From Coriaria nepalensis (lineage: Eukaryota > Streptophyta > Magnoliopsida > Cucurbitales > Coriariaceae), in assembly GCA_027186245.1 (NCBI GenBank), contig CP114481.1, forward strand, positions 37,913,501 through 37,977,500: 64,000 nt of DNA. Direction: 5' to 3'. Below, one piece after another: positions 12,701 through 25,436 of the stretch. How positions within the stretch are numbered: position 1 is the stretch's first letter; every line of letters starts with the position of its first letter. Made by a program: the position numbers and the translations under genes. The notes beneath the pieces are model-generated. The model made no database searches, was not told where the DNA came from, and was given only the letters and a program-made list of their open reading frames with translations.

Positions 12701-15700
12701 TTGCACTACACACACAACTTTTGTGCATAACTTGCAACTGATCATTGCATGGAAAGTGTGCATTCGTTTAACCTTAAAATCATTTCAATGAGTCATTTCA
12801 AGTCAGTAACTTATGTCAAAGCAAGTCGAACGAATTCTAGTTTTGCACTACACACACAACTTTTGTGCATAACTTGCAAATGATCATGGCAAGGAAAGTG
12901 TGCATTCGTTTAACCATAAAATCATTTCAATGAGTCATTTCAAGTCAATAACTTATGTCAAAGCAAGTCGAACGAATTCTAGTTTTGCACTACACACACA
13001 ACTTTCGTGCATAACTTGCAAATGATCATTGCAAGGAAAGTGTGCATTCGTTTAACCTTAAAATCATTTCAATGAGTCAATTCAAGTCAATAACTTATTT
13101 CAAAGCAAGTCGAACGAATTCTAGTTTTGCACTACAGACACAACTTTTGCGCATAACTTGCAAATGATCATTGCAAGGAAAGTGTGCATTCGTTTAACCT
13201 TAAAATCATTTCAATGAGTCATTCGAAGTCAATAACTTATTTCAAAGCAATTCGAACGAATTCTAATTTTGCACTACAAACACAACTTTTGTGGATAACT
13301 TGCAAATGATCATTGCAAGGAAAGTGTGCATTCGTTTAACCTTAAAATGATTTTAATGAGTCATTTCAAGTCAATAACTTATTTCAAAGGAAATCGAACG
13401 TATTCTAGTTTTGCACTACAGACACAACTTTTGTGCATAACTTGCAAATGATCATTGCAAGGAAAGTGTGCATTCGTTTAACCTTAAAATCATTTCAATG
13501 AGTCATTTCAAGTCAATAACTTATTTCAAAGCAAGTCGAACGAATTCTAATTTTGCACTACAGACACAACTTTTGCGCATAACTTGCAAATGATCATTGC
13601 AAGGAAAGTGTGCATTCGTTTAACGTTAAAATCATTTCAATGAGTCATTTCAAGTCAATAACTTATTTCAAAGCAATTCGAACGAATTCTAGTTTTGCAC
13701 TACAGAGACAACTTTTGTGCATAACTTGCAAATGATCATTGCAAGGAAAGTGTGCATTCGTTTAACCTTAAAATCATTTCAATGAGTCATTTCAAATCAA
13801 TAACTTATTTCAAAGCAAGTCGAACGAATTCTAATTTTGCACTACAGACACAACTTTTGCGCATAACTTGCAAATGATCATTGCAAGGAAAGTGTGCATT
13901 CGTTTAACCTTAAAATCATTTCAATGAGTCATTTCAAGTCAATAACTTATTTCAAAGCAATTCGAACGAATTCTAGTTTTGCACTACAGAGACAACTTCT
14001 GTGCATAACTTGCAAATGATCATTGCAAGGAAAGTGTGCATTCGTTTAAAATTAAAATCATTTCAATGAGTCCTTTCAAGTCAATAACTTATTTCGAAGT
14101 AAGTCGAACGAATTCTAGTTTTGCACTACAGACATAACTTTTGTGCATAACTTGCAAATGATCATTGCAAGGAAAGTGTGCATTCGTTTAACCTTAAAAT
14201 CATTTCAATGAGTCACTTCAAGTCAATAACTTATTTCAAAGCAATTCGAACGAATTCTAGTTTTGCACTACAGAGACAACTTCTGTGCATAACTTGCAAA
14301 TGATCATTGCAAGGAAAGTGTGCATTCGTTTAAAATTAAAATCATTTCAATGAGTCATTTCAAGTCAATAACTTATGTCAAAGCAACTCGAACGAATTCT
14401 AGTTTTCTACTACAAACACAACTTTTGTGCATAACTTTCAAATGATCATTGCAAGGAAAGTGTGCATTCGTTTAACCTTAAAATCATTTCAATGAGTCAT
14501 TTCAAGTCAATAACTTATTTCAAAGCAATTCGAACGAATTCTAGTTTTGCACTACACACACAACTTTTGTGCATAACTTGCAAATGATCATTGCAAGGAA
14601 ACTGTGCATTCGTTTAACCTTAAAATCATTTCAATGAGTCATTTCAAGTCAATAACTTATGTCAAAGCAAGTCGAACGAATTATAGTTTTCTACTACAAA
14701 CACAACTTTTGTGGATAACTTGCAAATGATCATTGCAAGGAACGTGTGCATTCGTTTAACCTTACAATCATTTCAATGAGTCATTTCAAGTCAATAATTT
14801 ATTTCAAAGCAAGTCGAACGTATTCTAGTTTTGCACTACAGACACAACTTTTGTCCATAACTTGCAAATGATCATTGCAAGGAAAGTGTGCATTCGTTTA
14901 ACCTTAAAATCATTTCAATGAGTCATTTCAAGTCAATAACTTATTTCAAAGCAAGTCGAACGAATTCAAGTTTTGCACTACAGACACAACTTTTGCGCAT
15001 AACTTGCAAATGATCATTGCAAGGAAAGTGTGCATTCGTTTAACCTTAAAATCATTTCAATGAGTCACTTCAAGTCAATCACTTATTTCAAAGCAATTCG
15101 AACGAATTTTAGTTTTGCACTACACAGACAACTTCTGTGCATAACTTGCAAATGATCATTGCAAGGAAAGTGTGCATTCGTTTAAAATTAAAATCATTTC
15201 AATGAGTCATTTCAAGTCAATAACTTATGTCAAAGCAAGTCGAACGAATTCTAGTTTTCTACTACAAACACAACTTTTGTGCATAACTTGCAAATGATCA
15301 TTGCAAGGAAAGTGTGCATTCGTTTAACCTTAAAATCATTTCAATGAGTCATTTCAAGTCAATAACTTATTTCAAAGCAAGTCGAACGTATTCTAGTTTT
15401 GCACTACAGACACAACTTTTGTGCATAACATGCAAATGATCATTGCAAGGAAAGTGTGCATTCGTTTAACCTTAAAATCATTTCAATGAGTCATTTCAAT
15501 TCAATAACTTATGTCAAAGCAAGTCGAACGAATTCTAGTTTTGCACTACACACACAACTTTTGTGCGTAACTTGCAAATGATCATTGCAAGGAAAGTGTG
15601 CATTCGTTTAACCTTAAAATCATTTCAATGAGTCATTTCAATTCAATAACTTATGTCAAAGCAAGTAGAACGAATTCTAGTTTTGCACTACACACACAAC

Positions 15701-18700
15701 TTTTGTGCATAACTTGCAAATGATCATTGCAAGGAAACTGTGCATTCGTTTAACCTTAAAATCATTTCAATGAGTCATTTCAAGTCAATAACTTATGTCA
15801 AAGCAAGTCGAACGAATTCTAGTTTTCTACTACAAACACAACTTTTGTGGATAACTTGCAAATGATCATTGCAAGGAAAGTGTGCATTCGTTTAACCTTA
15901 AAATCATTTCAATGAGTCATTTCAAGTCAATAACTTATTTCAAAGCAAGTCGAACGTATTCTAGTTTTGCACTACAGACACAACTTTTGTGCATAACTTC
16001 CAAATGATCATTGCAAGGAAAGTGTGCATTCGTTTAACCTTAAAATCATTTCAATGAGTCATTTCAACTCAATAACTTATGCCAAAGCAAGTCGAACGAA
16101 TTCTAGTTTTGCACTACACACACAACTTTTGTGCATAACTTGCAAATGATCATTGCAAGGAAACTGTGCATTCGTTTAACCTTAAAATCATTTCAATGAG
16201 TCATTTCAAGTCAATAACTTATTTCAAAGCAAGTCGAACGAATTCTAATTTTGCACTACAGACACAACTTTTGCGCATAACTTGCAAATGATCATTGCAA
16301 GGAAAGTGTGCATTCGTTTAACGTTAAAATCATTTCAATGAGTCATTTCAAGTCAATAACTTATTTCAAAGCAATTCGAACGAATTCTAGTTTTGCACTA
16401 CAGAGACAACTTTTGTGCATAACTTGCAAATGATCATTGCAAGGAAAGTGTGCATTCGTTTAACCTTAAAATCATTTCAATGAGTCAGTTCAAGTCAATA
16501 ACTTATTTCAAAACAAGTCGAACGAATTCTAATTTTGCACTACAAACACAACTTTTGCGCATAACTTGCAAATGATCATTGCAAGGAAAGTGTGCATTCG
16601 TTTAACCTTAGAATCATTTCAATGAGTCATTTCAAGTCAATAACTTATTTCAAAGCAATTCGAACGAATTCTAGTTTTGCACTACAGAGACAACTTCTGT
16701 GCATAACTTGCAAATGATCATTGCAAGGAAAGTGTGCATTCGTTTAAAATTAAAATCATTTCAATGAGTCCTTTCAAGTCAATAACTTATTTCGAAGTAA
16801 GTCGAACGAATTCTAGTTTTGCACTACAGACATAACTTTTGTGCATAACTTGCAAATGATCATTGCAAGGAAAGTGTGCATTCGTTTAACCTTAAAATCA
16901 TTTCAATGAGTCACTTCAAGTCAATAACTTATTTCAAAGCAATTCGAACGAATTCTAGTTTTGCACTACAGAGACAACTTCTGTGCATAACTTGCAAATG
17001 ATCATTGCAAGGAAAGTGTGCATTCGTTTAAAATTAAAATCATTTCAATGAGTCATTTCAAGTCAATGACTTATGTCAAAGCAACTCGAACGAATTCTAG
17101 TTTTCTACTACAAACACAACTTTTGTGCATAACTTTCAAATGATCATTGCAAGGAAAGTGTGCATTCGTTTAACCTTAAAATCATTTCAATGAGTCATTT
17201 CAAGTCAATAACTTATTTCAAAGCAATTCGAACGAATTCTAGTTTTGCACTACACACACAACTTTTGTGCATAACTTGCAAATGATCATTGCAAGGAAAC
17301 TGTGCATTCGTTTAACCTTAAAATCATTTCAATGAGTCATTTCAAGTCAATAACTTATGTCAAAGCAAGTCGAACGAATTCTAGTTTTCTACTACAAACA
17401 CAACTTTCGTGGATAACTTGCAAATGATCATTGCAAGGAACGTGTGCATTCGTTTAACCTTACAATCATTTCAATGAGTCATTTCAAGTCAATAATTTAT
17501 TTCAAAGCAAGTCGAACGTATTCTAGTTTTGCACTACAGACACAACTTTTGTCCATAACTTGCAAATGATCATTGCAAGGAAAGTGTGCATTCGTTTAAC
17601 CTTAAAATCATTTCAATGAGTCATTTCAAGTCAATAACTTATTTCAAAGCAAGTCGAACGAATTCAAGTTTTGCACTACAGACACAACTTTTGCGCATAA
17701 CTTGCAAATGATCATTGCAAGGAAAGTGTGCATTCGTTTAACCTTAAAATCATTTCTATGAGTCATTCCAAGTCAGTAACTTATTTCAAAGCAATTCGAA
17801 CGAATTCTAATTTTGCACTACAAACACAACTTTTGTGCATAACTTGCAAATGATCATTGCAAGGAAAGTGTGCATTCGTTTAACCTTAAAATCATTTTAA
17901 TGAGTCATTTCAAGTCAATAACTTATTTCAAAGCAAGTCGAACGAATTCTAATTTTGCACTACAGACACAACTTTTGCGCATAACTTGCAAATGATCATT
18001 GCAAGGAAAGTTTGCATTCGTTTAACCTTAAAATCATTTCAATGAGTCATTTCAAGTCAATAACTTATTTCAAAGCAATTCGAACGAATTCTAGTTTTGC
18101 ACTACAGAGACAACTTTTGTGCATAACTTGCAAATGATCATTGCAAGGAAAGTGTGCATTCGTTTAAAATTAAAATCATTTCTATGAGTCCTTTCAAGTC
18201 AATAACTTATTTCGAAGTAAGTCGAACGAATTCTAGTTTTGCACTACAGACATAACTTTTGTGCATAACTTGCAAATGATCATTGCAAGGAAAGTGTGCA
18301 TTCGTTTAACCTTAAAATCATTTCAATGAGTCACTTCAAGTCAATAACTTATTTCAAAGCAATTCGAACGAATTCTAGTTTTGCACTACAGAGACAACTT
18401 CTGTGCATAACTTGCAAATGATCATTGCAAGGAAAGTGTGCATTCGTTTAAAATTAAAATCATTTCAATGAGTCATTTCAAGTCAATAACTTATGTCAAA
18501 GCAAGTCGAACGAATTCTAGTTTTCTACTACAAACACAACTTTTGTGCATAACTTGCAAATGATCATTGCAAGGAAAGTGTGCATTCGTTTAACCTTAAA
18601 ATCATTTCAATGAGTCATTTCAAGTCAATAACTTATTTCAAAGCAAGTCGAACGTATTCTAGTTTTGCACTACAGACACAACTTTTGTGCATAACATGCA

Positions 18701-20224
18701 AATGATCATTGCAAGGAAAGTGTGCATTCGTTTAACCTTAAAATCATTTCAATGAGTCATTTCAAGTCAATAACTTATGTCAAAGCAAGTCGAACGAATT
18801 CTAGTTTTGCACTACACACACAACTTTTGTGCGTAACTTGCAAATGATCATTGCAAGGAAAGTGTGCATTCGTTTAACCTTAAAATCATTTCAATGAGTC
18901 ATTTCAATTCAATAACTTATGTCAAAGCAAGTCGAACGAATTCTAGTTTTGCACTACACACACAACTTTTGTGCATAACTTGCAAATGATCATTGCAAGG
19001 AAACTGTGCATTCGTTTAACCTTAAAATCATTTCAATGAGTCATTTCAAGTCAATAACTTATGTCAAAGCAAGTCGAACGAATTCTAGTTTTCTACTACA
19101 AACACAACTTTTGTGGATAACTTGCAAATGATCATTGCAAGGAAAGTGTGCATTCGTTTAACCTTAAAATCATTTCTATGAGTCATTCCAAGTCAGTAAC
19201 TTATTTCAAAGCAATTCGAACGAATTCTAATTTTGCACTACAAACACCACTTTTGTGCATAACTTGCAAATGATCATTGCAAGGAAAGTGTGCATTCGTT
19301 TAACCTTAAAATCATTTCAATGAGTCATTTCAACTCAATACCTTATGCCAAAGCAAGTCGAACGAATTCTAGTTTTGCACTACACACACAACTTTTGTGC
19401 ATAACTTGCAACTGATCATTGCATGGAAAGTGTGCATTCGTTTAACCTTAAAATCATTTCAATGAGTCATTTCAAGTCAGTAACTTATGTCAAAGCAAGT
19501 CGAACGAATTCTAGTTTTGCACTACACACACAACTTTTGTGCATAACTTGCAAATGATCATGGCAAGGAAAGTGTGCATTCGTTTAACCATAAAATCATT
19601 TCAATGAGTCATTTCAAGTCAATAACTTATGTCAAAGCAAGTCGAACGAATTCTAGTTTTGCACTACACACACAACTTTCGTGCATAACTTGCAAATGAT
19701 CATTGCAAGGAAAGTGTGCATTCGTTTAACCTTAAAATCATTTCAATGAGTCAATTCAAGTCAATAACTTATTTCAAAGCAAGTCGAACGAATTCTAGTT
19801 TTGCACTACAGACACAACTTTTGCGCATAACTTGCAAATGATCATTGCAAGGAAAGTGTGCATTCGTTTAACCTTAAAATCATTTCAATGAGTCATTCGA
19901 AGTCAATAACTTATTTCAAAGCAATTCGAACGAATTCTAATTTTGCACTACAAACACAACTTTTGTGGATAACTTGCAAATGATCATTGCAAGGAAAGTG
20001 TGCATTCGTTTAACCTTAAAATGATTTTAATGAGTCATTTCAAGTCAATAACTTATTTCAAAGGAAATCGAACGTATTCTAGTTTTGCACTACAGACACA
20101 ACTTTTGTGCATAACTTGCAAATGATCATTGCAAGGAAAGTGTGCATTCGTTTAACCTTAAAATCATTTCAATGAGTCATTTCAAGTCAATAACTTATTT
20201 CAAAGCAAGTCGAACGAATTCTAA
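6759..20224. repeat. 47-monomer (6674 bp) near-identical tandem duplication
   Basis: About 6.67 kb is present twice in direct tandem with a shift of exactly 47 x 142 bp. Matched private markers include the acgtta tails near 6949/13623 and 9648/16322, the tcaatcactt/aattttag monomer near 8400/15074, gtagaacg near 8991/15665, actgatcattgcatgg near 12738/19412, and actttcgtgc at 13001/19675. Differences are few: I noticed cttttg versus cttcg-type changes near 10727/17407 and gtgtgc versus gtttgc near 11337/18011. Homology begins near 6759 and ends at 20224, where the second copy runs into ctaattgcgc while the first has ctaatttt. This implies a recent block duplication, or possibly an assembly duplication. 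Confidence 0.9.
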
Positions 20225-20380
20225 TTGCGCACTACAGACACAACTTTTGCGCATAACTTGCAAATGATCATTGCAAGGAAAGTGTGCATTCGTTTAACCT
20301 TAAAATCATTTCAATGAGTCATTTCAAGTCAATAACTTATTTCAAAGCAATTCGAACGAATTCTAGTTTTGCACTACAGA

Positions 20381-20394
20381 CACAAAATTTTGTG
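20381..20394. repeat. First copy of the perfect 14-bp palindrome subtype (CACAAAATTTTGTG)
   Basis: The consensus here reads CACAACTTTTGTG, an imperfect inverted repeat with a 3-bp spacer. In this subtype one extra base and one substitution make CACAAAATTTTGTG, which is perfectly self-complementary over 14 bp. I find none before 20381 and dozens after it. Two backgrounds carry it. One also has gatcattcaagg, a one-base loss that restores 142 bp. The other has aacctgcaaatg with the normal gcaagg and is 143 bp long. The second background explains most of the 22-bp net excess in the window. Confidence 0.9.
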
Positions 20395-23300
20395 CATAAC
20401 TTGCAAATGATCATTCAAGGAAATTGTGCATTCGTTTAAAATTAAAATCATTTCAATGAGTCCTTTCAAGTCAATAACTTATTTCGAAGTAAGTCGAACG
20501 AATTCTAGTTTTGCACTACAGACATAACTTTTGTGCATAACTTGCAAATGATCATTGCAAGGAAAGTGTGCATTCGTTTAACCTTAAAATCATTTCAATG
20601 AGTCACTTCAAGTCAATAACTTATTTCAAAGCAATTCGAACGAATTCTAGTTTTGCACTACAGAGACAACTTCTGTGCATAACTTGCAAATGATCATTGC
20701 AAGGAAAGTGTGCATTCGTTTAAAATTAAAATCATTTCAATGAGTCATTTCAAGTCAATAACTTATGTCAAAGCAAGTCGAACGAATTCTAGTTTTCTAC
20801 TACAAACACAACTTTTGTGCATAACTTGCAAATGATCATTGCAAGGAAAGTGTGCATTCGTTTAACCTTAAAATCATTTCAATGAGTCATTTCAAGTCAA
20901 TAACTTATTTCAAAGCAAGTCGAACGTATTCTAGTTTTGCACTACAGACACAACTTTTGTGCATAACATGCAAATGATCGTTGCAAGGAAAGTGTGCATT
21001 CGTTTAACCTTAAAATCATTTCAATGAGTCATTTCAAGTCAATAACTTATGTCAAAGCAAGTCGAACGAATTCTAGTTTTGCACTACACACACAACTTTT
21101 GTGCGTAACTTGCAAATGATCATTGCAAGGAAAGTGTGCATTCGTTTAACCTTAAAATCATTTCAATGAGTCATTTCAATTCAATAACTTATGTCAAAGC
21201 AAGTCGAACGAATTCTAGTTTTGCACTACACACACAACTTTTGTGCATAACTTGCAAATGATCATTGCAAGGAAAGTGTGCATTCGTTTAACCTTAAAAT
21301 CATTTCAATGAGTCATTTCAAGTCAATAACTTATGTCAAAGCAAGTCGAACGAATTCTAGTTTTCTACTACAAACACAACTTTTGTGGATAACTTGCAAA
21401 TGATCATTGCAAGGAAAGTGTGCATTCGTTTAACCTTAAAATCATTTCAATGAGTCATTTCAAGTCAATAACTTATTTCAAAGCAAGTCGAACGTATTCT
21501 AGTTTTGCACTACAGACACAACTTTTGTGCATAACTTCCAAATGATCATTGCAATGAAAGTGTGCATTCGTTTAACCTTAAAATCATTTCAATGAGTCAT
21601 TTCAACTCAATAACTTATGCCAAAGCAAGTCGAACGAATTCTAGTTTTGCACTACACACACAACTTTTGTGCATAACTTGCAAATGATCATTGCAAGGAA
21701 ACTGTGCATTCGTTTAACCTTAAAATCATTTCAATGAGTCATTTCAAGTCAATAACTTATGTCAAAGCAAGTCGAACGAATTCTAGTTTTCTACTACAAA
21801 CACAACTTTTGTGGATAACTTGCAAATGATCATTGCAAGGAAAGTGTGCATTCGTTTAACCTTAAAATCATTTCTATGAGTCATTCCAAGTCAGTAACTT
21901 ATTTCAAAGCAATTCGAACGAATTCTAATTTTGCACTACAGACACAAAATTTTGTGCATAACCTGCAAATGATCATTGCAAGGAAAGTGTGCATTCGTTT
22001 AACCTTAAAATCATTTCAATGAGTCATTTCAAGTCAATAACTTATTTCAAAGCAATTCGAACGAATTCTAGTTTTGCACTACAGAGACAACTTTTGTGCA
22101 TAACTTGCAAATGATCATTGCAAGGAAATTGTGCATTCGTTTAACCTTAAAATCATTTCAATGAGTCATTTCAAGTCAATAACTTATTTCAAAGCAAGTC
22201 GAACGAATTCTAGTTTTGCACTACATACACAAATTTTGCGCATAACTTGCAAATGATCATTGCAAGGAAAGTGTGCATTCGTTTAACCTTAAAATCATTT
22301 CAATGAGTCATTCGAAGTCAATAACTTATTTCAAAGCAATTCGAACGAATTCTAATTTTGCACTACAAACACAACTTTTGTGGATAACTTGCAAATGATC
22401 ATTGCAAGGAAAGTGTGCATTCGTTTAACCTTAAAATGATTTTAATGAGTCATTTCAAGTCAATAACTTATTTCAAAGGAAGTCGAACGTATTCTAGTTT
22501 TGCACTACAGACACAACTTTTGTGCATAACTTGCAAATGATCATTGCAAGGAAAGTGTGCATTCGTTTAACCTTAAAATCATTTCAATGAGTCATTTCAA
22601 GTCAATAACTTATTTCAAAGCAAGTCGAACGAATTCTAATTGCGCACTACAGACACAACTTTTGCGCATAACTTGCAAATGATCATTGCAAGGAAAGTGT
22701 GCATTCGTTTAACCTTAAAATCATTTCAATGAGTCATTTCAAGTCAATAACTTATTTCAAAGCAATTCGAACGAATTCTAGTTTTGCACTACAGACACAA
22801 AATTTTGTGCATAACTTGCAAATGATCATTCAAGGAAATTGTGCATTCGTTTAAAATTAAAATCATTTCAATGAGTCCTTTCAAGTCAATAACTTATTTC
22901 GAAGTAAGTCGAACGAATTCTAGTTTTGCACTACAGACATAACTTTTGTGCATAACTTCCAAATGATCATTGCAAGGAAAGTGTGCATTCGTTTAACCTT
23001 AAAATCATTTCAATGAGTCACTTCAAGTCAATAACTTATTTCAAAGCAATTCGAACGAATTCTAGTTTTGCACTACAGAGACAACTTTTGTGCATAACTT
23101 GCAAATGATCATTGCAAGGAAAGTGTGCATTCGTTTAAAATTAAAATCACTTTAATGAGTCATTTCAAGTCAATAACTTATGTCAAAGCAAGTCGAATGA
23201 ATTCTAGTTTTCTACTACAAACACAACTTTTGTGCATAACTTGCAAATGATCATTGCAAGGAAACTGTGCATTCGTTTAACCTTAAAATCATTTCAATGA

Positions 23301-24203
23301 GTCATTTCAAGTCAATAACTTATGTCAAAGCAAGTCGAACGAATTCTAGTTTTCTACTACAAACACAACTTTTGTGCATAACTTGCAAATGATCATTGCA
23401 AGGAAAGTGTGCATTCGTTTAACCTTAAAATCATTTCAATGAGTCATTTCAAGTCAATAACTTATTTCAAAGCAAGTCGAACGTATTCTAGTTTTGCACT
23501 ACAGACACAACTTTTGTGCATAACTTGCAAATGATCATTGCAAGGAAAGTGTGCATTCGTTTAACCTTAAAATCATTTCAATGAGTCATTTCAATTCAAT
23601 AACTTATGTCAAAGCAAGTCGAACGAATTCTAGTTTTGCACTACACACACAACTTTTGTGCATAACTTGCAAATGATCATTGCAAGGAAAGTGTGCATTC
23701 GTTTAACCTTAAAATCATTTCAATGAGTCATTTCAAGTCAATAACTTATTTCAAAGCAAGTCGAACGAATTCTAATTTTGCACTACAGACACAACTTTTG
23801 CGCATAACTTGCAAATGATCATTGCAAGGAAAGTGTGCATTCATTTAACCTTAAAATCATTTCAATGAGTCATTTCGAGTCAATAACTTATATCAAAGCA
23901 ATTCGAACGAATTCTAGTTTTGCACTACAGACACAAAATTTTGTGCATAACTTGCAAATGATCATTCAAGGAAACTGTGCATTCGTTTAACCTTAAAATC
24001 ATTTCAATGAGTCCTTTCAAGTCAATAACTTATTTCGAAGTAAGTCGAACGAATTCTAGTTTTGCACTACAGAAATAACTTTTGTGCATAACTTCCAAAT
24101 GATCATTGCAAGGAAAGTGTGCATTCGTTTAACCTTAAAATCATTTCTATGAGTCATTCCAAGTCAGTAACTTATTTCAAAGCAATGCGAACGAATTCTA
24201 ATT

Positions 24204-24386
24204 TTGCACTACAAACACAACCTTTGTGCACAACTTGCAAATGATCATTGCATGGAAAGTGTGCATTCGTTTAACCTTAAAATCATTTCAATGAGTCATT
24301 CGAAGTCAATAACTTATTTCAAAGCAATTCGAACGAATTCTAATTTTGCACTACAAACACAACTTTTGTGGATAACTTGCAAATGA
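24204..24386 (+). other. Chance open frame inside satellite, not a gene
   Basis: A 60-codon frame starting with TTG spans about 1.3 monomers. It exists because this monomer has cacaacttg where nearly all others have cataacttg, which removes an in-frame TAA. The frame ends at the TGA of gcaaatgatc in the next monomer. Its translation is simply the satellite read in one frame, it has no ATG at its start, and no coding signal or conservation is visible. I list it only so that it is not mistaken for a small gene. Confidence 0.95.
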
Positions 24387-25436
24387 TCATTGCAAGGAAA
24401 GTGTGCATTCGTTTAACCTTAAAATCATTTCAATGAGTCATTTCAAGTCAATAACTTATTTCAAAGCAAGTCGAACGAATTCTAGTTTTGCACTACAGAC
24501 ACAACTTTTGCGCATAACTTGCAAATGATCATTGCAAGGAAAGTGTGCATTCGTTTAACCTTAAAATCATTTCAATGAGTCATTCGAAGTCAATAACTTA
24601 TTTCAAAGCAAGTCGAACGAATTCTAATTTTGCACTACAAACACAACTTTTGTGGATAACTTGCAAATGATCATTGCAAGGAAAGTGTGCATTCGTTTAA
24701 CCTTAAAATGATTTCAATGAGTCATTTCAAGTCAATAACTTATTTCAAAGGAAGTCGAACGTATTCTAGTTTTGCACTACAGACACAACTTTTGTGCATA
24801 ACTTGCAAATGATCATTGCAAGGAAAGTGTGCATTCGTTTAACCTTAAAATCATTTCAATGAGTCATTTCAAGTCAATAACTTATTTCAAAGCAAGTCGA
24901 ACGAATTCTAATTGCGCACTACAGACACAACTTTTGCGCATAACTTGCAAATGATCATTGCAAGGAAAGTGTGCATTCGTTTAACCTTAAAATCATTTCA
25001 ATGAGTCATTTCAAGTCAATAACTTATTTCAAAGCAATTCGAACGAATTCTAGTTTTGCACTACAGACACAAAATTTTGTGCATAACTTGCAAATGATCA
25101 TTCAAGGAAATTGTGCATTCGTTTAAAATTAAAATCATTTCAATGAGTCCTTTCAAGTCAATAACTTATTTCGAAGTAAGTCGAACGAATTCTAGTTTTG
25201 CACTACAGACATAACTTTTGTGCATAACTTCCAAATGATCATTGCAAGGAAAGTGTGCATTCGTTTAACCTTAAAATCATTTCAATGAGTCACTTCAAGT
25301 CAATAACTTATTTCAAAGCAATTCGAACGAATTCTAGTTTTGCACTACAGAGACAACTTTTGTGCATAACTTGCAAATGATCATTGCAAGGAAAGTGTGC
25401 ATTCGTTTAAAATTAAAATCATTTTAATGAGTCATT

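Noticed and set aside
24204..24386. 60-codon open frame as a possible small protein gene
   Set aside because: It starts at TTG, lies wholly in satellite repeat, and is open only because one monomer lost an in-frame TAA (cacaac instead of cataac). Nothing suggests coding function.
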